Shown: positions 1 to 14,135, numbered from the stretch's first letter. The stretch is DNA of 64,000 nucleotides from Trichoplax sp. H2 (GCA_003344405.1 NOWV01000012.1:496001-560000), one strand, 5' to 3'. The notes: generated from the letters alone by a model not told the origin. Translations and numbers: made by a program.

Positions 1-220
1 TATAAACCTATTTTTCCCGTCTTGGTCATATATACTATAATTCTGAATATGAGATAACATGCTATTTTATCCGAATTAAATCGAGATTTATGATGATTTA
101 ATAATTGATCAATCTAAAGCTGCCGTTGAGGAAAAGTATTGCTGGTGTCTTGTTAGTGAAAGATAGCATTGTTTGTGGGTGGCAGTAATTAAAATGACTT
201 GCTCAGAAATATAGATCGTA
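1..220. other. 3' flank of the PPP1R21 homologue
   Basis: AT-rich sequence beyond the inferred stop codon of the minus-strand gene. It probably holds the 3' UTR. I see no coding exon or other recognisable element. Confidence 0.4.
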
Positions 221-3200
221 TTATCTTCTTCGTGATCCTCCCTAAACAATAAATGAAAGTAGTATTAGAGACAAAGAGAAATTGAAATTCGTGTTAACAA
301 GTACTCAGATAACGATCAGGCAGAATTTATGTAACTTCTGATAATCACGACAATAGTGCATAGAAGTTTGAAAATTGGTGAACCTTTAGATTTTTTAAGG
401 CTTCGATTTCCTCTTGTTTTTTAGTCAGTTTATCATTCATATTGCAAAGGTGCTCGCTCATCATGCTTAATTGGCTATCGTAGCTACGAGTTGTTGTTTG
501 TAGTTCATCCTAACACGAAATTTAAGGACAGATGTTACACAAAATCAGTGAAGTGATGAGGTATAGCGACATGATTTTTATAAAGTAGCTGGCACCCACG
601 ACGTCTTAGCTTAAATGTCGTCGTGGATATGATTATTTTATTTATTCTTACCTTTAATGACGAGATAATAGTCTGTGCGTTTTCTAGGTCTAGGTTTAAT
701 TTTTGTTTAAATTTCTCGGATAGTTCAAGACGTTTTTCTAGTACTCGACTCTAATATCGTAATAATTTTTAATGAAAAAAAATTTAAGGCATAAGCAGTG
801 TTTTCCTTATAAAGAGATACTTGGAGACGGTTTTTTAAATCTAGTAAGTTTTTACCTCGGAGAAAAAAGACGTTGCTTTACTATCAATCGCTTGAAGCTG
901 GTAGCGTTTCAGTTAAATATTTAGCATAGGATAGTCACGATGCAGTTGATTAGTCAATAATTAAATATGCTTACATTAACATTTCATAATTCTTGCTGAA
1001 TAATAAGTACTTTAAGCATATACCTTAGCATTAAGTTCCATTATTCTCGCAGAGTAATAATTCTTGATCAAATTTTCTCGGTTGCTTTCAATATCTTCAT
1101 TCTATCAAAGGAGATCAAGAATATAAGAGACCTTGAAATAGTTTCTGAACTTCAGACCTAGTAATATTGTTAGTAACTTACTCCTTCATCGCTTAAGAAA
1201 TCGGTAACATCATTTACAGTTCCTAACTAAAGCGGGATATAGTACATTCGGATAATTATAAACATGAAGTGGCTTAATGATAACATACAAAATGAATTCA
1301 GGCTATAATAAAATTACAACTTGATTACTAACATTTGTGGAAGGTTGTGTAACATCAATTAAATGTTGACTTGGCATTGCCATCGTAGGAACAGCTAAGC
1401 CTTGAATTAATGCAGTGTCTGTGGAAGGCTAATAAAAGAAAAATCATTTTGCATGCGTTATTTTATGAACCGGTCGCGTGAAAATGATGAAAAAGGCAAT
1501 TTGTAGTTAAGTATAGATTCCACGAATACCACGGTATACCTTATGGATTCCATTCTCGATCACGCTATCAGAATTTTGAGGATTTTGTCTTAAAGTAGTA
1601 TTTTCTTGCTGTAGATGTGCCAGTTTCTGGTAAATAAAATTACGGAAAAAACATTTTGATAAGTATTTATTGTTCATAATTTATATGAATTATTTTCATC
1701 TTTATAGTTATCGCGTAAGTTTTCTAGGTAACTTATTACCTGTTGCATTTTTTCAAATTTAACTTTACTTAATTGGTATTCTAACATCCAATGTTCTTTT
1801 TCCTAAGTATTGTTTATATTTTTAATTTCTTATTTTCTTATTAACGAATTAAACTAATTGCAGCCATATTTCCTTACTTTCTCTAACTGAGTGATACGCT
1901 CCCTTTTACCAGCAACCTAAACATTTTAAAGATAATAGAAAGCATAGTTTATCGACTTATAATTTTACAATTACCACAAATTAAATCATTAAAATAAGCA
2001 ATACAGATTGTAATTTTCGAATGAAATACCTGTTGACTGAGGGTCTCAGTATTCTCGGTCGAACTCTGAACCTTTTTGTAGTTTTCTATTGCTACTGCGT
2101 ACGGTATTGATTCAGGGAGCGGCTATTTAAAAATTTTAAAATATGTTGATTAAAATTACTATTAATCAATGAATTGCTAAATTCTTAAATGGTTATACAG
2201 TCTCAGAATCGCTTGTTGATACTTAGTGAGACCTTTGCTAACGTCGTCATATAGTTGACTGCTCGTCTTCTAAAAGATGAAACGGTGTCGGAAGCTACCC
2301 CCAACTGAAATGCATAGAGACTTTTAGTTAGCAAGTGATTTACTACGATTAGAAATGAATCCTATTTGATCTTACCTTACTATCGCTATTTCGAAGACGC
2401 GATATGAAGAATGTTAAATTATTTCCTATAAATCTAGAAAGCTGGAAGTATATTTAACGCAAAAGCCAGTACTTCACATTAGTTCCAAAGTTTAAATTAA
2501 GTTGCTAGTCTTTCATAAAATAGGAGCCATAAATTGCAACAGCGATCAAGCAATAAATATTGATTTACCTTGTCTGCGGTAGATATAAAAGCATCAACAG
2601 ATGACACTATGCAGTCATTAGTTACTTTAAGACCCTAAAGGAGAGATTATTTAAGAATGGAGAGGAAACTTACAGGTATAATAGACAGTTCATAAAATAG
2701 TTAACATTATTTATTTTTAATGTTATCAAACCTCCGACATCCAAGTTAGCATTTGCTCTTCAACAGTTTTCGACTTGTACCTTCCCATCATGTCTACGTC
2801 ACATAATAACGGTTACAATCCTTACGTAATTTAACGTAAACGAAAACTTTACAAATTTACCTTTAGCACATTTCTGTATGCTATTTAATGAAGTAACAAT
2901 ATGTTTTAGCACAGCTTCTTGACTTGAAAGAGGGTAATCATGTGTCCTATAACCTTTAAATTGTAAAGTTTAGTAGTTTTATTAGCCTTCGTATCCATAA
3001 TTCCGAACGATATCACGAGTATAAACAGTATTTCTTACTGATGTTGCCTAATATCTGTACATAGTTATCCAATTTTATAAAGGCGACGCTAAAATAGTGA
3101 AACGCATCAAGGAATTCTTTGTTTTTCCGTTGAAGAGAGCTTGGATTGGAAAAATGTTCATTCACAGCATTTGAGCTAAAGGTCATTTTTAAGATAGAGT

Positions 3201-6200
3201 GGAATTTAATACGAATATAAATTCGTATTATTACAGACATCCAACCGAGTAATTCTTATGAAATTAGGAGAAAATTATCTAGTAGAATTTATCTTACCAT
3301 AGCTTTTGATATGGTAGTAATCTACTGAGATAGGTAACAAAGCTGTGAAATGCTTGACTTACTTCGCGTAAGCCGAGGACGCCTTCCTAGTTATTTAAAA
3401 AGGATAGTTAGATCCGTGGAATACTTCATAACGAGTTAAAGGAGTTAAATATCATGGAATAGTTCTAACTAGTGTAACTTGTGGGTTGTCTCCAATCTTT
3501 TGATACATAATCGCAAAAGCTTGTTCACATGGATTTAAATATGAGCTATTCTCTTGTAGTTGCGATTTCATCTATGATTTTTTTAATATATTTCGAGCAT
3601 AAGATTTTTAAGAATGATAGTTGCAAGATATACAAACAGTATAATCAACCAAATTCATGTGTGGCAACCTTATTATGAATAGCAGAGATTATAGAGTTTA
3701 CGGCGAAATTTTCAGATATGGCTGTACAATGCTGCATAGTATTTTGTTAATTCAAAAATTGCGTCAGTATTATCAAATGATTAGTAATACAGAATGAGAT
3801 GTAGTTATTACGCAAATAATAGTTGCAACGCTACCTGGAGCATATATGTTAGCCAAGAGCTTAAAGTCTTGAAAAAGTCTCCAACTAAGGTATTTGCTTC
3901 ACCAAGAAGAGCTTTAGCTTTTAGCTTTAAGGAAAGATCATTAATTATATCGTTATATAGAGCTTATCGCATACTCACTATCTCATTTAATTATAATTAT
4001 TGAAAGTTAACAACTTCTTTAATAAAATTGCTAATGTGTGTGATATAATCTTACTCCATCGCTATGATCGTGCGTTGGTACGTCGAGCGCTATGAACTCC
4101 TTATTTCCTAAAATACAAGAACACTACAGTAAAAATCTACTATTTTTCGCTTAATACAAGTGAGCATAAATATTTTATTTAATGTGCTACATGAAGGGTA
4201 AGGATTACCTTTATCGTTAAACATGTTATCGTTAAACCCAACAGTGTCTGCAGGAAAAGATACAGTAGTTATTTATCAGTAACATAGTGTAGTATTACGA
4301 TGCACAAATTGTGACTGAAGTACCTGCTACGTTTGCCCGCTCAAGTCTTATTGAGAGCAATTGTCTTTGACTAGTCACGATAATATATTAGATATGGGAT
4401 TAGTTTAACTTCTCTTTTATGTATCAACGAGAATCTGTGTGATTATTACCTGCTATCCAGCTTCATTTTTTGTTCTTCTAAGTTATTTTGCAAAGTTTGG
4501 ACCTTCAGCTAAGATTTAAATAAATACAGGGAATTAGGGAATGAAATTTAAATCGATTTTTAAATTTTGATTGTTGCTAATTTTAATACCTCGAGCGCAG
4601 CATTTTCTCGTCGTGTAGTTCCTAGTTGCTCTGCTGTAAATGAGGAGGCTTGAGCACTAATTTTGATACATAAAATGGAGGTTAGCCGATAAAAATTCCG
4701 TAAAACTAAAAAGAAATCTGTTTTCAGGTGATAATCACGCTACAAGGAAGGAAAGAGTACCTTTCAAGTTCAACAATTCTATCTTGCAAGGATTGTATTA
4801 AACGTTGATATTCCTGGTCACTTAGGTTACGATCTTCTTCGGAATTAGTTTTCTCTTGCGATTGTATCCTAAGGCGATAACGCTTCAAGTTATTACAATA
4901 GAAAGATTGGTGACTAAGCACTTTACTTTGTCAAATAGCAAGATTATAAGCAAATAATTTTAGAAATTTTTGCTTGACGCACTCCTCTAACTGTATAATT
5001 CGGCCTTGCAAAGACCTAATAATTTGTTCATGTCCATCAGATGATGAAGATTTGTCATTTAGTGCACTATGTAAAATATTACATTATTGTCATTAATGCA
5101 TATATATTTATAGCAGTATAATCTATTGGATTACTTAAGAACCGTTAGTATGAGATTCCGCTAAAAATAAACCTTTCTAGTTCCGTGATACGATCTTGCA
5201 TGGATTTGATTATAATTTCTTGATCATCTTTTTCACTTTGATTATTTACAGTATGTTGCCTAATGTTTTAAAGTTTTAGAGAATCTTACTTATGTCGTAA
5301 ATAAGATTTGTTTACGCTAGATAAGAGTATTAATTTACTGTTCGTTTGCAGTCAATCGTTGCTGCAGCGAGTCGATAGTATTCTGATATTGATCTGCCGC
5401 CTCTTTAGCTCTTATTTCAACAAAATTCATTTCTCTTCTGTATCGCCTACATTAAAATTGTTGGTAATTATGATAATAATTTATAGTCATAATTCCTGTG
5501 TTGAGTACAAGAACAGGTTACGTAAACTTACTCTTCCAGATCATTATTGGCACTCTTTAAGGTTGATATCAACTTTTGATAGTGGGAAATATCTTGTTGC
5601 TTACTATTCTGTACACTGAAGGTGAAATAGCTTTGTCATTAATCGTATTTCTTCACCTACAGATATCGGTATTTTTTGTTAATAAATGGGTAACTCGCCT
5701 TTCCATTTCTAATTGCTTGATTCTCTGTTGTAGAGTATTAATAACGGATTGATAATCTTCCGGTTGTTGATTTTGGTTGATCGTACTGCTAGATACGGAA
5801 AAAAATTAAACTATATTATAAGTCTAATCGTTAGATAATTTGTTTTCGCACAGCAAATGGACGTCTCTAACGGATTATAGCAGTCATAACACAGTATTAT
5901 TACTATTATGATCAGCTACTATAATGATTAGCACCAAGATCTTACCTTTCAAGGTTAACAATTTTATCTTGTAATTCTTGAATAGTTTTAAGGTGTTTTT
6001 CATTTAGTTGTCTGGTTAGGGATTCCTGAAATTCCCTTTCGGTAATGACTTTCCTATATAGCATAAATATAATGTAACATAGCCAATTAGTTAATGCCAC
6101 TAGAGTTGTAATAACTCAAGAATAAAATTAAATTTTTATGGGCCATGAATGTTATATTACTATAGAACTGCCTTTAATATTAGCTCAATTAAGTTACTAT

Positions 6201-9200
6201 ACCGCTCCAGACTTTCAACTTTTTTCTCTAATTCCGTTACGATTTGTCGGTGTTGGGTGGTTAATTGGTTATCATTCTGTGAATTATCTCTTAAACGGCT
6301 GAAGATTAAATATGAAACAAGCTTTACTTTGTATTCTAAGGAATTACTGTAGTCAAATATTTACATTATTATGGTAGAGACAGTAGACGAACGTATGATG
6401 CATAGCAAAATGTATTACTTCTCTAGGGCTGTAATTTGGTCAGTGAAACCCTTCTCTCTGGATTTCATTTCTTGTTGCCTTTCTTGATAATCTTTTAGCA
6501 CACTGAAAGATGGGATTAGATGATTAATAAGTTAAACCATAGATATATGAAAAAAGGTAGTAATAGCAAAGGTGTTACGTGACAAAACGTAAAAAACGTC
6601 GTATCACCAATTCAAATATTTTTAAAAAATATCTTACAGGCAACGATATATACTGCATTACCTTTCTAGACCTTTATTTTTTTCCTGTAGTTGAAGAAAT
6701 TTTTGTTCAGTCTCCCGCACCTGGTTTGAATTGGTGCTGTATCGGCCATTCAATTTGATATAATCATCAACCATGAAAGTGTTCAAACAGAAAATTTTCT
6801 TTAGTGAATGGTATCAGTAAGGTAGATTAAACAAATATCAGGTACTAATTTGTGAAGTAGATTACGCTATATGGTACCTATTTTGTTCTTGTACTTGGCC
6901 CCTTAATGATATTATAATGGACGCTTTATTTTCATTTTCTCCTTTTAATGCGGTTAAATTTCTAAACCGTTTTCAAATTGGACAAGCTAGTTATTATTTA
7001 GTTTTTGTAATAAGATTGGAAAGAATACTTGCTAATATAAGAATCTTTATTGTAGATATTATAACTGTACTTTTGCAACTCCACAATTCTGTCTTCGTAG
7101 CCTTTAATGGCATAATCATGACGCTCCGTTGCTTTTTGCAGCTTCGGTAAATATAAATATAAATATAAGGAGAGAGTATGGTATCTTTGGATAGTGTACG
7201 CAAGGTGCAAGGAAAGGGCAGAGATAGGGACGAGAAGTGGCCGTTCAGTGCAAAATAATGTGTAAGCTTATCATTTTTTCGGTCATTCTACTATACAGCA
7301 CCAATGAAACTGTATAGTATCCTGTACTGCATAAAGTCAATCAATTTCGTAGCTAATTTGGGAGTCAGTCGTAGACAGTAAGGTGTACCACTGCAGACAT
7401 ACGATACAGTTAAAATGACCAGCAAAATAATCGGTTATGACATTATTAATATAGTGAACGACCATTTCCCGTCCGTGAAAAAGGGTAACTGGTTCTGAGA
7501 ACCTTGGTAAAGTATTAATTATATAAAATCATAATCATTACACAACTTTCTATTGTAAGATGAGTTCGTATGCTACAGCATCATCTAAACTTGTAGAGTT
7601 AAATTACTTGTTGAGAAAGATTAGCGTTTTGTTGCCTTTGTGTATTTAGTTCTTGATCAAATACAGCGTTAGAGCGAGTTGTATTCTAGAAAAATGACGA
7701 ATTTATAGTTATATTAATTACGATAGATTGGGATAGTTTTACAATGTTACTGTGCGAGTTCTATAAATTTATAAATGGTATTCATCTGGTACTGTGCTAA
7801 GCAATAAGGTTTTGATATCCTTACATCCTTGGAACGTTCCTTCAATTCTTGAATCTCGTTCTCATTCCTTGCGATAGTACCCTCTTTCTCTTGTAGTGTC
7901 TCCTATTTATATCGATTAAAGATTATTTCATGACGTTGATTATCTGTGGCCATTATACTGTAATAATTTATGACACAACAATTTACAAGCTACCGAATTT
8001 TACTGTGTTTCAAACCTCAAGAGTAGCATTTTTGGCTTTTTCATCAACAACTGCTTTCTTTAGTACCGTTATTTGACCGCGTTGCTGAATAACATTCGCA
8101 TAACAAAATTTAAGGTTAATAATGGCATTAAAGATATGACTGAGAAGACTTTGATAATAATCTATTTTTCTGCAGCGTTTCTAGATTATATGATAAATCT
8201 GAATATAAATCTGGGTGGTCTTACATTATAGAATTATAAAAATAATGTTATAAGTTAATAAATTCAATTTAGAACGTAAATTAATATAGAATAGTCAGAA
8301 TACTCGAATATATTTATAACTGATCTCATTAGCTCATGACAACACATAATGTAAATTAAATATCTTACGAGTCTTATTGAATATTTTATTCATTATATTT
8401 GGAAGTTTCATGTATAATGTTTCAGTGCATCCAATGCTAGTTAAAACTGTGATCTAAAGTAGCCTACTTCAATATGATAAATATGTATGAGGCGTCGCTT
8501 TATACTTCGCAAAATGTAAACTGTACATAAAATTCGCAACCGTTTAGCATAAATTTCTATACCACTATTTCTGGCCGAAATAGAAAGATATTCTGGTATA
8601 TTAAATTAATTAAACATATGTATTCTGACTAGCTATTCTTTAGCTTCTTTTCACGTATTGGTGCGAATATCATGTACTATTGTGGCAATATAGTACGGGC
8701 ATACTATTCTTTAGGCATTTAAGTATTACTGCTCACATTAACTAATTGGCATTCTTAATGGTCAACTTATATTACACCATTTGATAGACATCATTTTAGT
8801 TTGATACGCATATTCAATTATTTAATGTCTCAAATATTATATTACATCTGGATACTTTGTGATAGCCTAATTATCAAATTACAGTCGTAAAAGGTATCAT
8901 ACTAATCAATTCGATTTCTGGAAGCATTTCTATGACGAGCAAGCAGCTATTCTATGTAGTCCTATGTACTGACAGTTGCTGCGCTTGAATTGGCGATCGA
9001 CTCGTGTGTGACTACAACGCAGAAATGTAGAGTACAGCTATAGGTCGACATAAAAGAAGTTAATGGAACTGTAAAGTGAGCACACCTATGCTTTCCTAAG
9101 AAAATCAGTACATTGTCAAGCGCTACCGTAGTTTCAAACTAAACTAACTGCGGTTGGGGAAAATTATCTATAGCCATCAACTACCGCCGTTTACAATAGG

Positions 9201-9792
9201 GATTACTATTACGTTGACGGTTGTGGAAATATACTAGTTATAATACTCATACAACTGTAGGGCGTTTAACATGTTACAACTTTGATTTTGTTCTATGTTA
9301 TACCAGCTTAAGGTTAGTTAATAAAAGTTGCAAAAAGAATGGTATTTATTTTATTTTGACGAACCAGACTTCAATTGGTTAAACTAAGATCGATATTACT
9401 TACTTTCCTCTTACTGTAATTACATACTGCACTTGCATACTCCAAACGTGGTGCTATCGACGAAGTGTGGTGTATTGTACAGTATACAGCGTGGTACGAC
9501 AGATATTGGTAGTTGAAAGTTCTAATTTGTAGAATCAATCTACTTTAATTGATTCCATGAATTTAGAAGATGGTATACCTTGATATAAGATACATTGCGA
9601 TCTGTAGTCCTATTTTATATTACAGTGTACTGTATTTTGACTTATTGTACTTGTTATATTATTAAGACGGGCCTTAGCTAAGTATGATAATATTGATGCA
9701 ATACACCCCCATTAACATTGATAGAAATACTATACCTTTGCGTATTCTTGTAATAGCTTCTGATACTTCTGATTTACATCAGTAGAACTCAT
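221..9792 (-). CDS. ppp1r21: PPP1R21 (KLRAQ1) homologue, multi-exon coiled-coil protein
   Basis: Homologue of protein phosphatase 1 regulatory subunit 21, which in animals acts on early endosomes in trafficking (family knowledge). Exon 1 (9736-9792) encodes MSSTDVNQKYQKLLQEYAK, like the human start. The next exons are 8016-8084 (VLKKAVVDEK, KLRAQ region), 7825-7902 and 7608-7685. About 14 coiled-coil exons follow (7141-4450). Conserved central exons include 3700-3770 (ENFAVNSII), 3479-3571 (LQENSSYLNP), ~3297-3345 (YLSRLLPYQ) and ~3030-3200. C-terminal exons include ~2030-2120 (PESIPYAVA), ~1740-1800 (EKEHWMLEYQLSKVKFEK), ~1035-1110 (ENLIKNYYSARIMELN), ~650-745 and 384-509 (DSQLSMMSEHLCNMNDKL). 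A micro-exon at 221-242 (GGSRRR, stop TAA at 221-223) replaces the basic human tail. Most introns are 60-400 bp. I did not assemble every exon, so internal boundaries are approximate. The canonical KLRAQ core is only partly visible, and the coiled-coil section is longer than in vertebrates. Confidence 0.9.
4450..7141 (-). repeat. Array of ~14 similar coiled-coil exons inside the PPP1R21 homologue
   Basis: Successive short exons lie near 7071-7141, 6886-6966, 6667-6768, 6422-6499, 6196-6282, 5947-6050, 5700-5800, 5531-5611, 5336-5418, 5177-5251, 4987-5061, 4762-4866, 4592-4637 and 4450-4500. Each encodes roughly 15-35 residues of heptad sequence. Many end in a related motif: LQDRIVELER, LQDKIVNLER, MQDRITELER, LQGRIIQLEE, LEKKVESLER. 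Several share the same phase, with the donor after the second base of the Arg codon. This looks like an array grown by duplication of same-phase exons. Boundaries are approximate. Confidence 0.75.
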
Positions 9793-9945
9793 GGTGGCTG
9801 AAGTATCTAGGCGGATTTCAGACTGTTTTGTAGTATCTTATAATCGACTTTCAGAGATGGAAATAGCTGTTTCGGTTCCCTAGGTGCTATGGCAATTCAG
9901 ATTTGGAGATGGCTCAGAGACAACTTACCGCATCTTTGCTGCGTT

Positions 9946-10765
9946 CCACTTCAGGCCTAGATACAGTACGCGTACACGTCGAGTACAGTATAGTATTAGT
10001 GAGTTACAGTACTGTATACTGTACAGTAAAGACTCAAAGTACTGTACTGTATAGTAAAGACCCACAGTACGCTACAGTACATGTACTGTAAGCGCATATC
10101 AATACGTCATCGACTATACTGCAGCTATCGACGGCACTAGAGACCCTCTATGAGATAGAGGGTTTCTAGACGGTACCAGTGTCAAAGTGGGCGGAGTACA
10201 GTACACTCAGTAGAGTACTGCTAACTTATGTACTGTACACTGTACAGTAGAGCACAGTACTTTGTGCATTAATTAATATATTTAAATTATTTAATTTATA
10301 TATACAGATAATTAAGAAATATATCCATCAAAAAGTAAAACAAGGAGTACTACTCCAGGCCTATATGTACAGTGCGCGTACACGAAGAGTACAGTACAGT
10401 ATACTGTAGTATTAGTGAGTTATAGTACAGTATACTGTACTGTACGGTACAGTAAAGACCCACAGTACACTACAGTACATGTACTGTAAGCGCATATCAA
10501 TACGTCATCGACTACAGTACTGTACTGCAGCTATCGACGGCACGAGAGATCCTCTACTGTATGAGATAGAAGGTCTCGAGACGGCACCGGTGTCAAAGTG
10601 GGCGGAGTACAGTACACTCAGTAGAGTACTGGGAACTTACTTAACTACTGTACAGTATGTACTGTACTTTGTGCATTAATGAATAAATTTAAATTATTTA
10701 ATTTATATATACAGTTAATTCAGAAATATCCATCAAAAAGTAAAAAAAAGATGGACTAGTTCCAA
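9946..10765. repeat. Two tandem ~405-bp units rich in GTACW with a palindromic core
   Basis: Unit 1 (about 9946-10350) and unit 2 (about 10351-10765) share the same order of parts. Each starts with ggcctatatg-like sequence, then a GTACA/GTACT block, then GCGCATATCAATACGTCATCGAC, broken here at its recognisable halves GCGCATATC and AATACGTCATCGAC. A hairpin core, GTGTCAAAGTGGGCGGAGTAC, read as GTGTCAAAGTGG followed by GCGGAGTAC, and an AT-rich tail ending CCATCAAAAAGTAAA follow. The ORFs at 9903-10091 and 10479-10679 are by-products of repeat sequence lacking stops. I see no transposase. Confidence 0.8.
10138..10168. repeat. Hairpin core of repeat unit 1
   Basis: TAGAGACCCTCTA (10138-10150) and TAGAGGGTTTCTA (10156-10168) are inverted copies matching at 12 of 13 positions around a TGAGA loop. 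A diverged equivalent lies near 10543-10580 in unit 2. A shorter related palindrome (CTCTTTATAAGAG) occurs in both copies of the RPS4-upstream duplication. Confidence 0.75.
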
Positions 10766-13700
10766 GTAACTAATAAATAACTTATCACTGTGCCTACGTA
10801 TTTAAGTCTGATTTGCGTTCCAGGTAGCTACTAATATTAAGTCGAATAATGTGATATCTAGCAAAATCAAACCATCGACAGGTGTAATTCTGAGAGGATT
10901 CTCTTGACCGCCAACTCACTTAATTGTTATCGTAAAGAGAGATATCGTTCGAGCTAGAATTCTACAATATCTTGTAGGCTTGTACAGTAGAACGAGCTTT
11001 GAAGTGATATTTTCGAACACTTGTATCAACTTTATTTATTTTAAATTATAATATCCATATCTTTATGTTATTCCTCTAATACATCAGCCGCTGATCTTAG
11101 TTCATTAATTTATAGTTAACAGCATTGCTAGTTATAATTACGGCATTATAATAATCGTCAAACAGCCAGCCCTTCCCGCTAGATTTACAAACCGCAGTAT
11201 TGCGGATATCTCTACATACTGTGTTTATAATTTGATAGCCATTATTTGTGTTATACCCATACAATGTCCTGTACATACTCCACCTAAAAATGAAGTATGC
11301 GATTATAATAAAATGCATAGTATTATTCATTCTTTATTCTTGCATTTGAATATAAATAATTGCATTCCTAATTTTATGCATCATTCCTGCATGCTCTAAA
11401 TAATCATCGATTCAAAAGATTCCATTTTCTGTATATTTGAATAAATACAGCAAAATAATATGCACTTGTAAAGTATTGTCAAGCCGTTAGAGGACCATAC
11501 AAAGTGGAAATACATAAGTGACTTTAACCTAAAACGATGTGGAACGCAGTTCTACGAGTTCTATAGGTTGCAAGTTTATGTATAAAGCATGAATTTAAAA
11601 TTTTGTAAATTAGAATGGAATAACATATTATTCTGTAAAATCGGAAGTTATATCTGCTAACAACAACAGATCGGATTTTATAGTGACTGATAACTTAATC
11701 ATAAATCGTTACCCACTTCACCTAGCATCTACATCAATATAATTAAGCTTAATCTTATAATTTTTTTAGGGGATTTTTTATGACTAATGGAGTTCCAGAA
11801 ATTTCGATTTTTGTATATTCGTGTATCTTAACTCAACATGTTACCCTCGTAATGTTATACTGTATATTAACTCGGTTTTTGGTTGGCTTAAGCAATGAAA
11901 ATCCAATTGATTTTTGAAATGTTATAATTTATGACTCGTAAATCATGAACGCCGTACGTGCGTATCAATTACTGTACAATAACTTAAATATCAACCGAAA
12001 CTGCAAAAGATGACGTACTTAGGATAACAGTATCACAATAATCGATTTATCAGCTTCATTCTAAATCATTATTCATTAATTACTGTAATTAATGAATGAA
12101 TGAAATCTCATAAATTACATATAGAACTAATTATTTTGTTATTAATATTATACTACTAGTGTATGCCCACGAACTCTGTTCGTTGGTTGTGGTTATTTAA
12201 AGTTGTACTTTATTCGATAGCTTCGTCAGTATTATTGTACTATACTGAAAACTTTCTAACCACTTCGTATGTACAGTACAATATAGAATGAATGTGCTTG
12301 CTCCAGGGGCCAGTCGGTATGATGTCAACGTGCGCGTCACTCAAGAGCACGTGACAGTCAGTGATGGAAGCTACAAAATCAGTTCTTACGCAGTCTGTGC
12401 TGTACGGTGTAGTGTAGTGTTACAGTAGTTGAGTAATGAAGCAGAACCAGGAAGAGGCCTCCGAACTTCGGAGTACAGTACAGCAAAAGTTGAACTCCGA
12501 CACAATGTACACTACTGGGCGGTCAGCTAGACCTGTCGGCCGTCTTGATCCGGAAAAACAAGGGTGGGGTAGATGGATGAAATGTTTACGTATTTATTTT
12601 ACCGAACTTACAGTACTGTATATTATTTTTTTGGAGATATTGTGCTGTTCTGTACTAAGGTGTTTCAGATCGAACTAGTGCAAAGAATACACTTTAGGGC
12701 TTGATATCCCTTCATATTTTTATAATATCAGATAATTATAATAATTATTACTGTATTTTGCTACTCAACAGAGTCTACTGTGCTTGTTATTTGGTGCTGT
12801 TGGGACTTGGGAGTGAGGATTTTACCAATGCTCTGCAGTGCGACTGTTCGTCATTATTGCCACTAGTAAGCACCAACAGCATTTCAGTGTGTAGTGCACG
12901 CCTGTGTTTGGATTAACTCAAATGGCTAGTGTATTAGCTACTAAGCACATGTATTTAACTCTAGGCCTTGGGTTTCAACGAGCTCGCTAGTTGTAGGAGA
13001 ATTTAGTTATGCGTATACTCGTATGCTTATCGCTAAGGTTAGTCATGAAGTACGGGGATATTATCATTAATTAAATAAAAAAAATAAAAATAAATATACC
13101 GTGCAGTATAATAAATAAACAAACATAGAATTATAATAAAAATAAGTGCATTTCTAGGTCGCGGTTACTCCACGCGGGACTTGTCCAAGTGCAGTTGTAA
13201 AATGTTCATAAAATTTTATAAGGCACAGCACAGCAATAATATACACATATAATCAGAACTTTGAAATCGGAATGTTAGCTCTGTCTTTACAGTAAATAAA
13301 TTGTTGGTATTACCTTCGTTCTAATGTTCTGCTCTTCTAACAGATATGGCAGTTAATTAATTGATTAAGAATTAGAATAATTATCATAATTATTAATAAG
13401 CGATAAATACTAAAGTGTTACTATATGCTGTGTTACTACTGTTCCATCTTTAATATGCTGTAATCTCGAATTTGTAATGACAAAGTTTTCCAAGTGTAAA
13501 TTTAAAATATGCGTAGTTTGAATTAAAATAAAATTAATTTTAAAAATTCTACAAAATTTCGTCTCAAGAAGCAGGCGCACACGTGAAAAAGTACAGTACT
13601 GCACTGTCTTGACAATGTGATCTTCAAATTTCGGACAGTTACTACTGTATGTGCGTCGTGATATACTGAAATTAAAAAGTTTTACAGTCCTAAATCCTAT

Positions 13701-14039
13701 GATATGGCTGAAAGCATGATCGGATACTCTTATAATGGAGAATATAGTGAGCACCGGGATAATTACAATCCTTCATTTGTTGCATTTTTCAGTACAATAT
13801 ACTAAAGGTATCAAAATGCAAAAAAAGCAGTCAGTAAGCAGCAATAAAGCTTGTTTTTATGAAACTATTTGGTAATTTTTTGATTCATACTACAGTAGTA
13901 CACCATGGAGACATGGATGTACGGTATTTCACTGTCAATAGTTATAGTCAATACAGTAATAATATTATAATCATTAGTAATAAAATTTTAAATAATAATA
14001 ATTTTTAATTATTTGTTAAATCAGCTTTTGCAGTCCATA
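10766..14039. other. Intergenic DNA without a recognisable gene
   Basis: AT-rich sequence between the PPP1R21 and POU genes. Short ORFs occur (for example 11097-11330 -, 12436-12678 +, 13410-13754 -), but none shows a domain, a conserved motif or convincing splice partners. A short perfect direct or inverted AT repeat lies near 12075-12105 (taattaatgaatgaatg). Nothing else stands out. Confidence 0.5.
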
Positions 14040-14059
14040 ATACAGTGCTAAGAGGTTGG

Positions 14060-14135
14060 TGATTACAGTACTGTACTGTACACTAGTGTACAGTACAGTA
14101 CAGTACAGTCCAATCTGGTGTACAGTACAGTACGC
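14060..14135. repeat. GTACW pentamer block upstream of the POU gene
   Basis: Short run of alternating GTACA and GTACT pentamers (cagtactgtactgtacac, gtacagtacagtacagtac) about 0.6 kb 5' of the POU start codon. Same family as the larger blocks at 18.0-20.1, 24.0-24.9, 52.1-53.2 and 61.2-62.2 kb. Confidence 0.7.

Noticed and set aside
3690-3775. Apparent frameshift in a PPP1R21 exon (DAIFELTKYYAAL followed by a shifted SENFAVN)
   Set aside because: A splice acceptor (gtacag) just before CCATATCTGAAAAT restores the frame. The preceding open stretch is intron.
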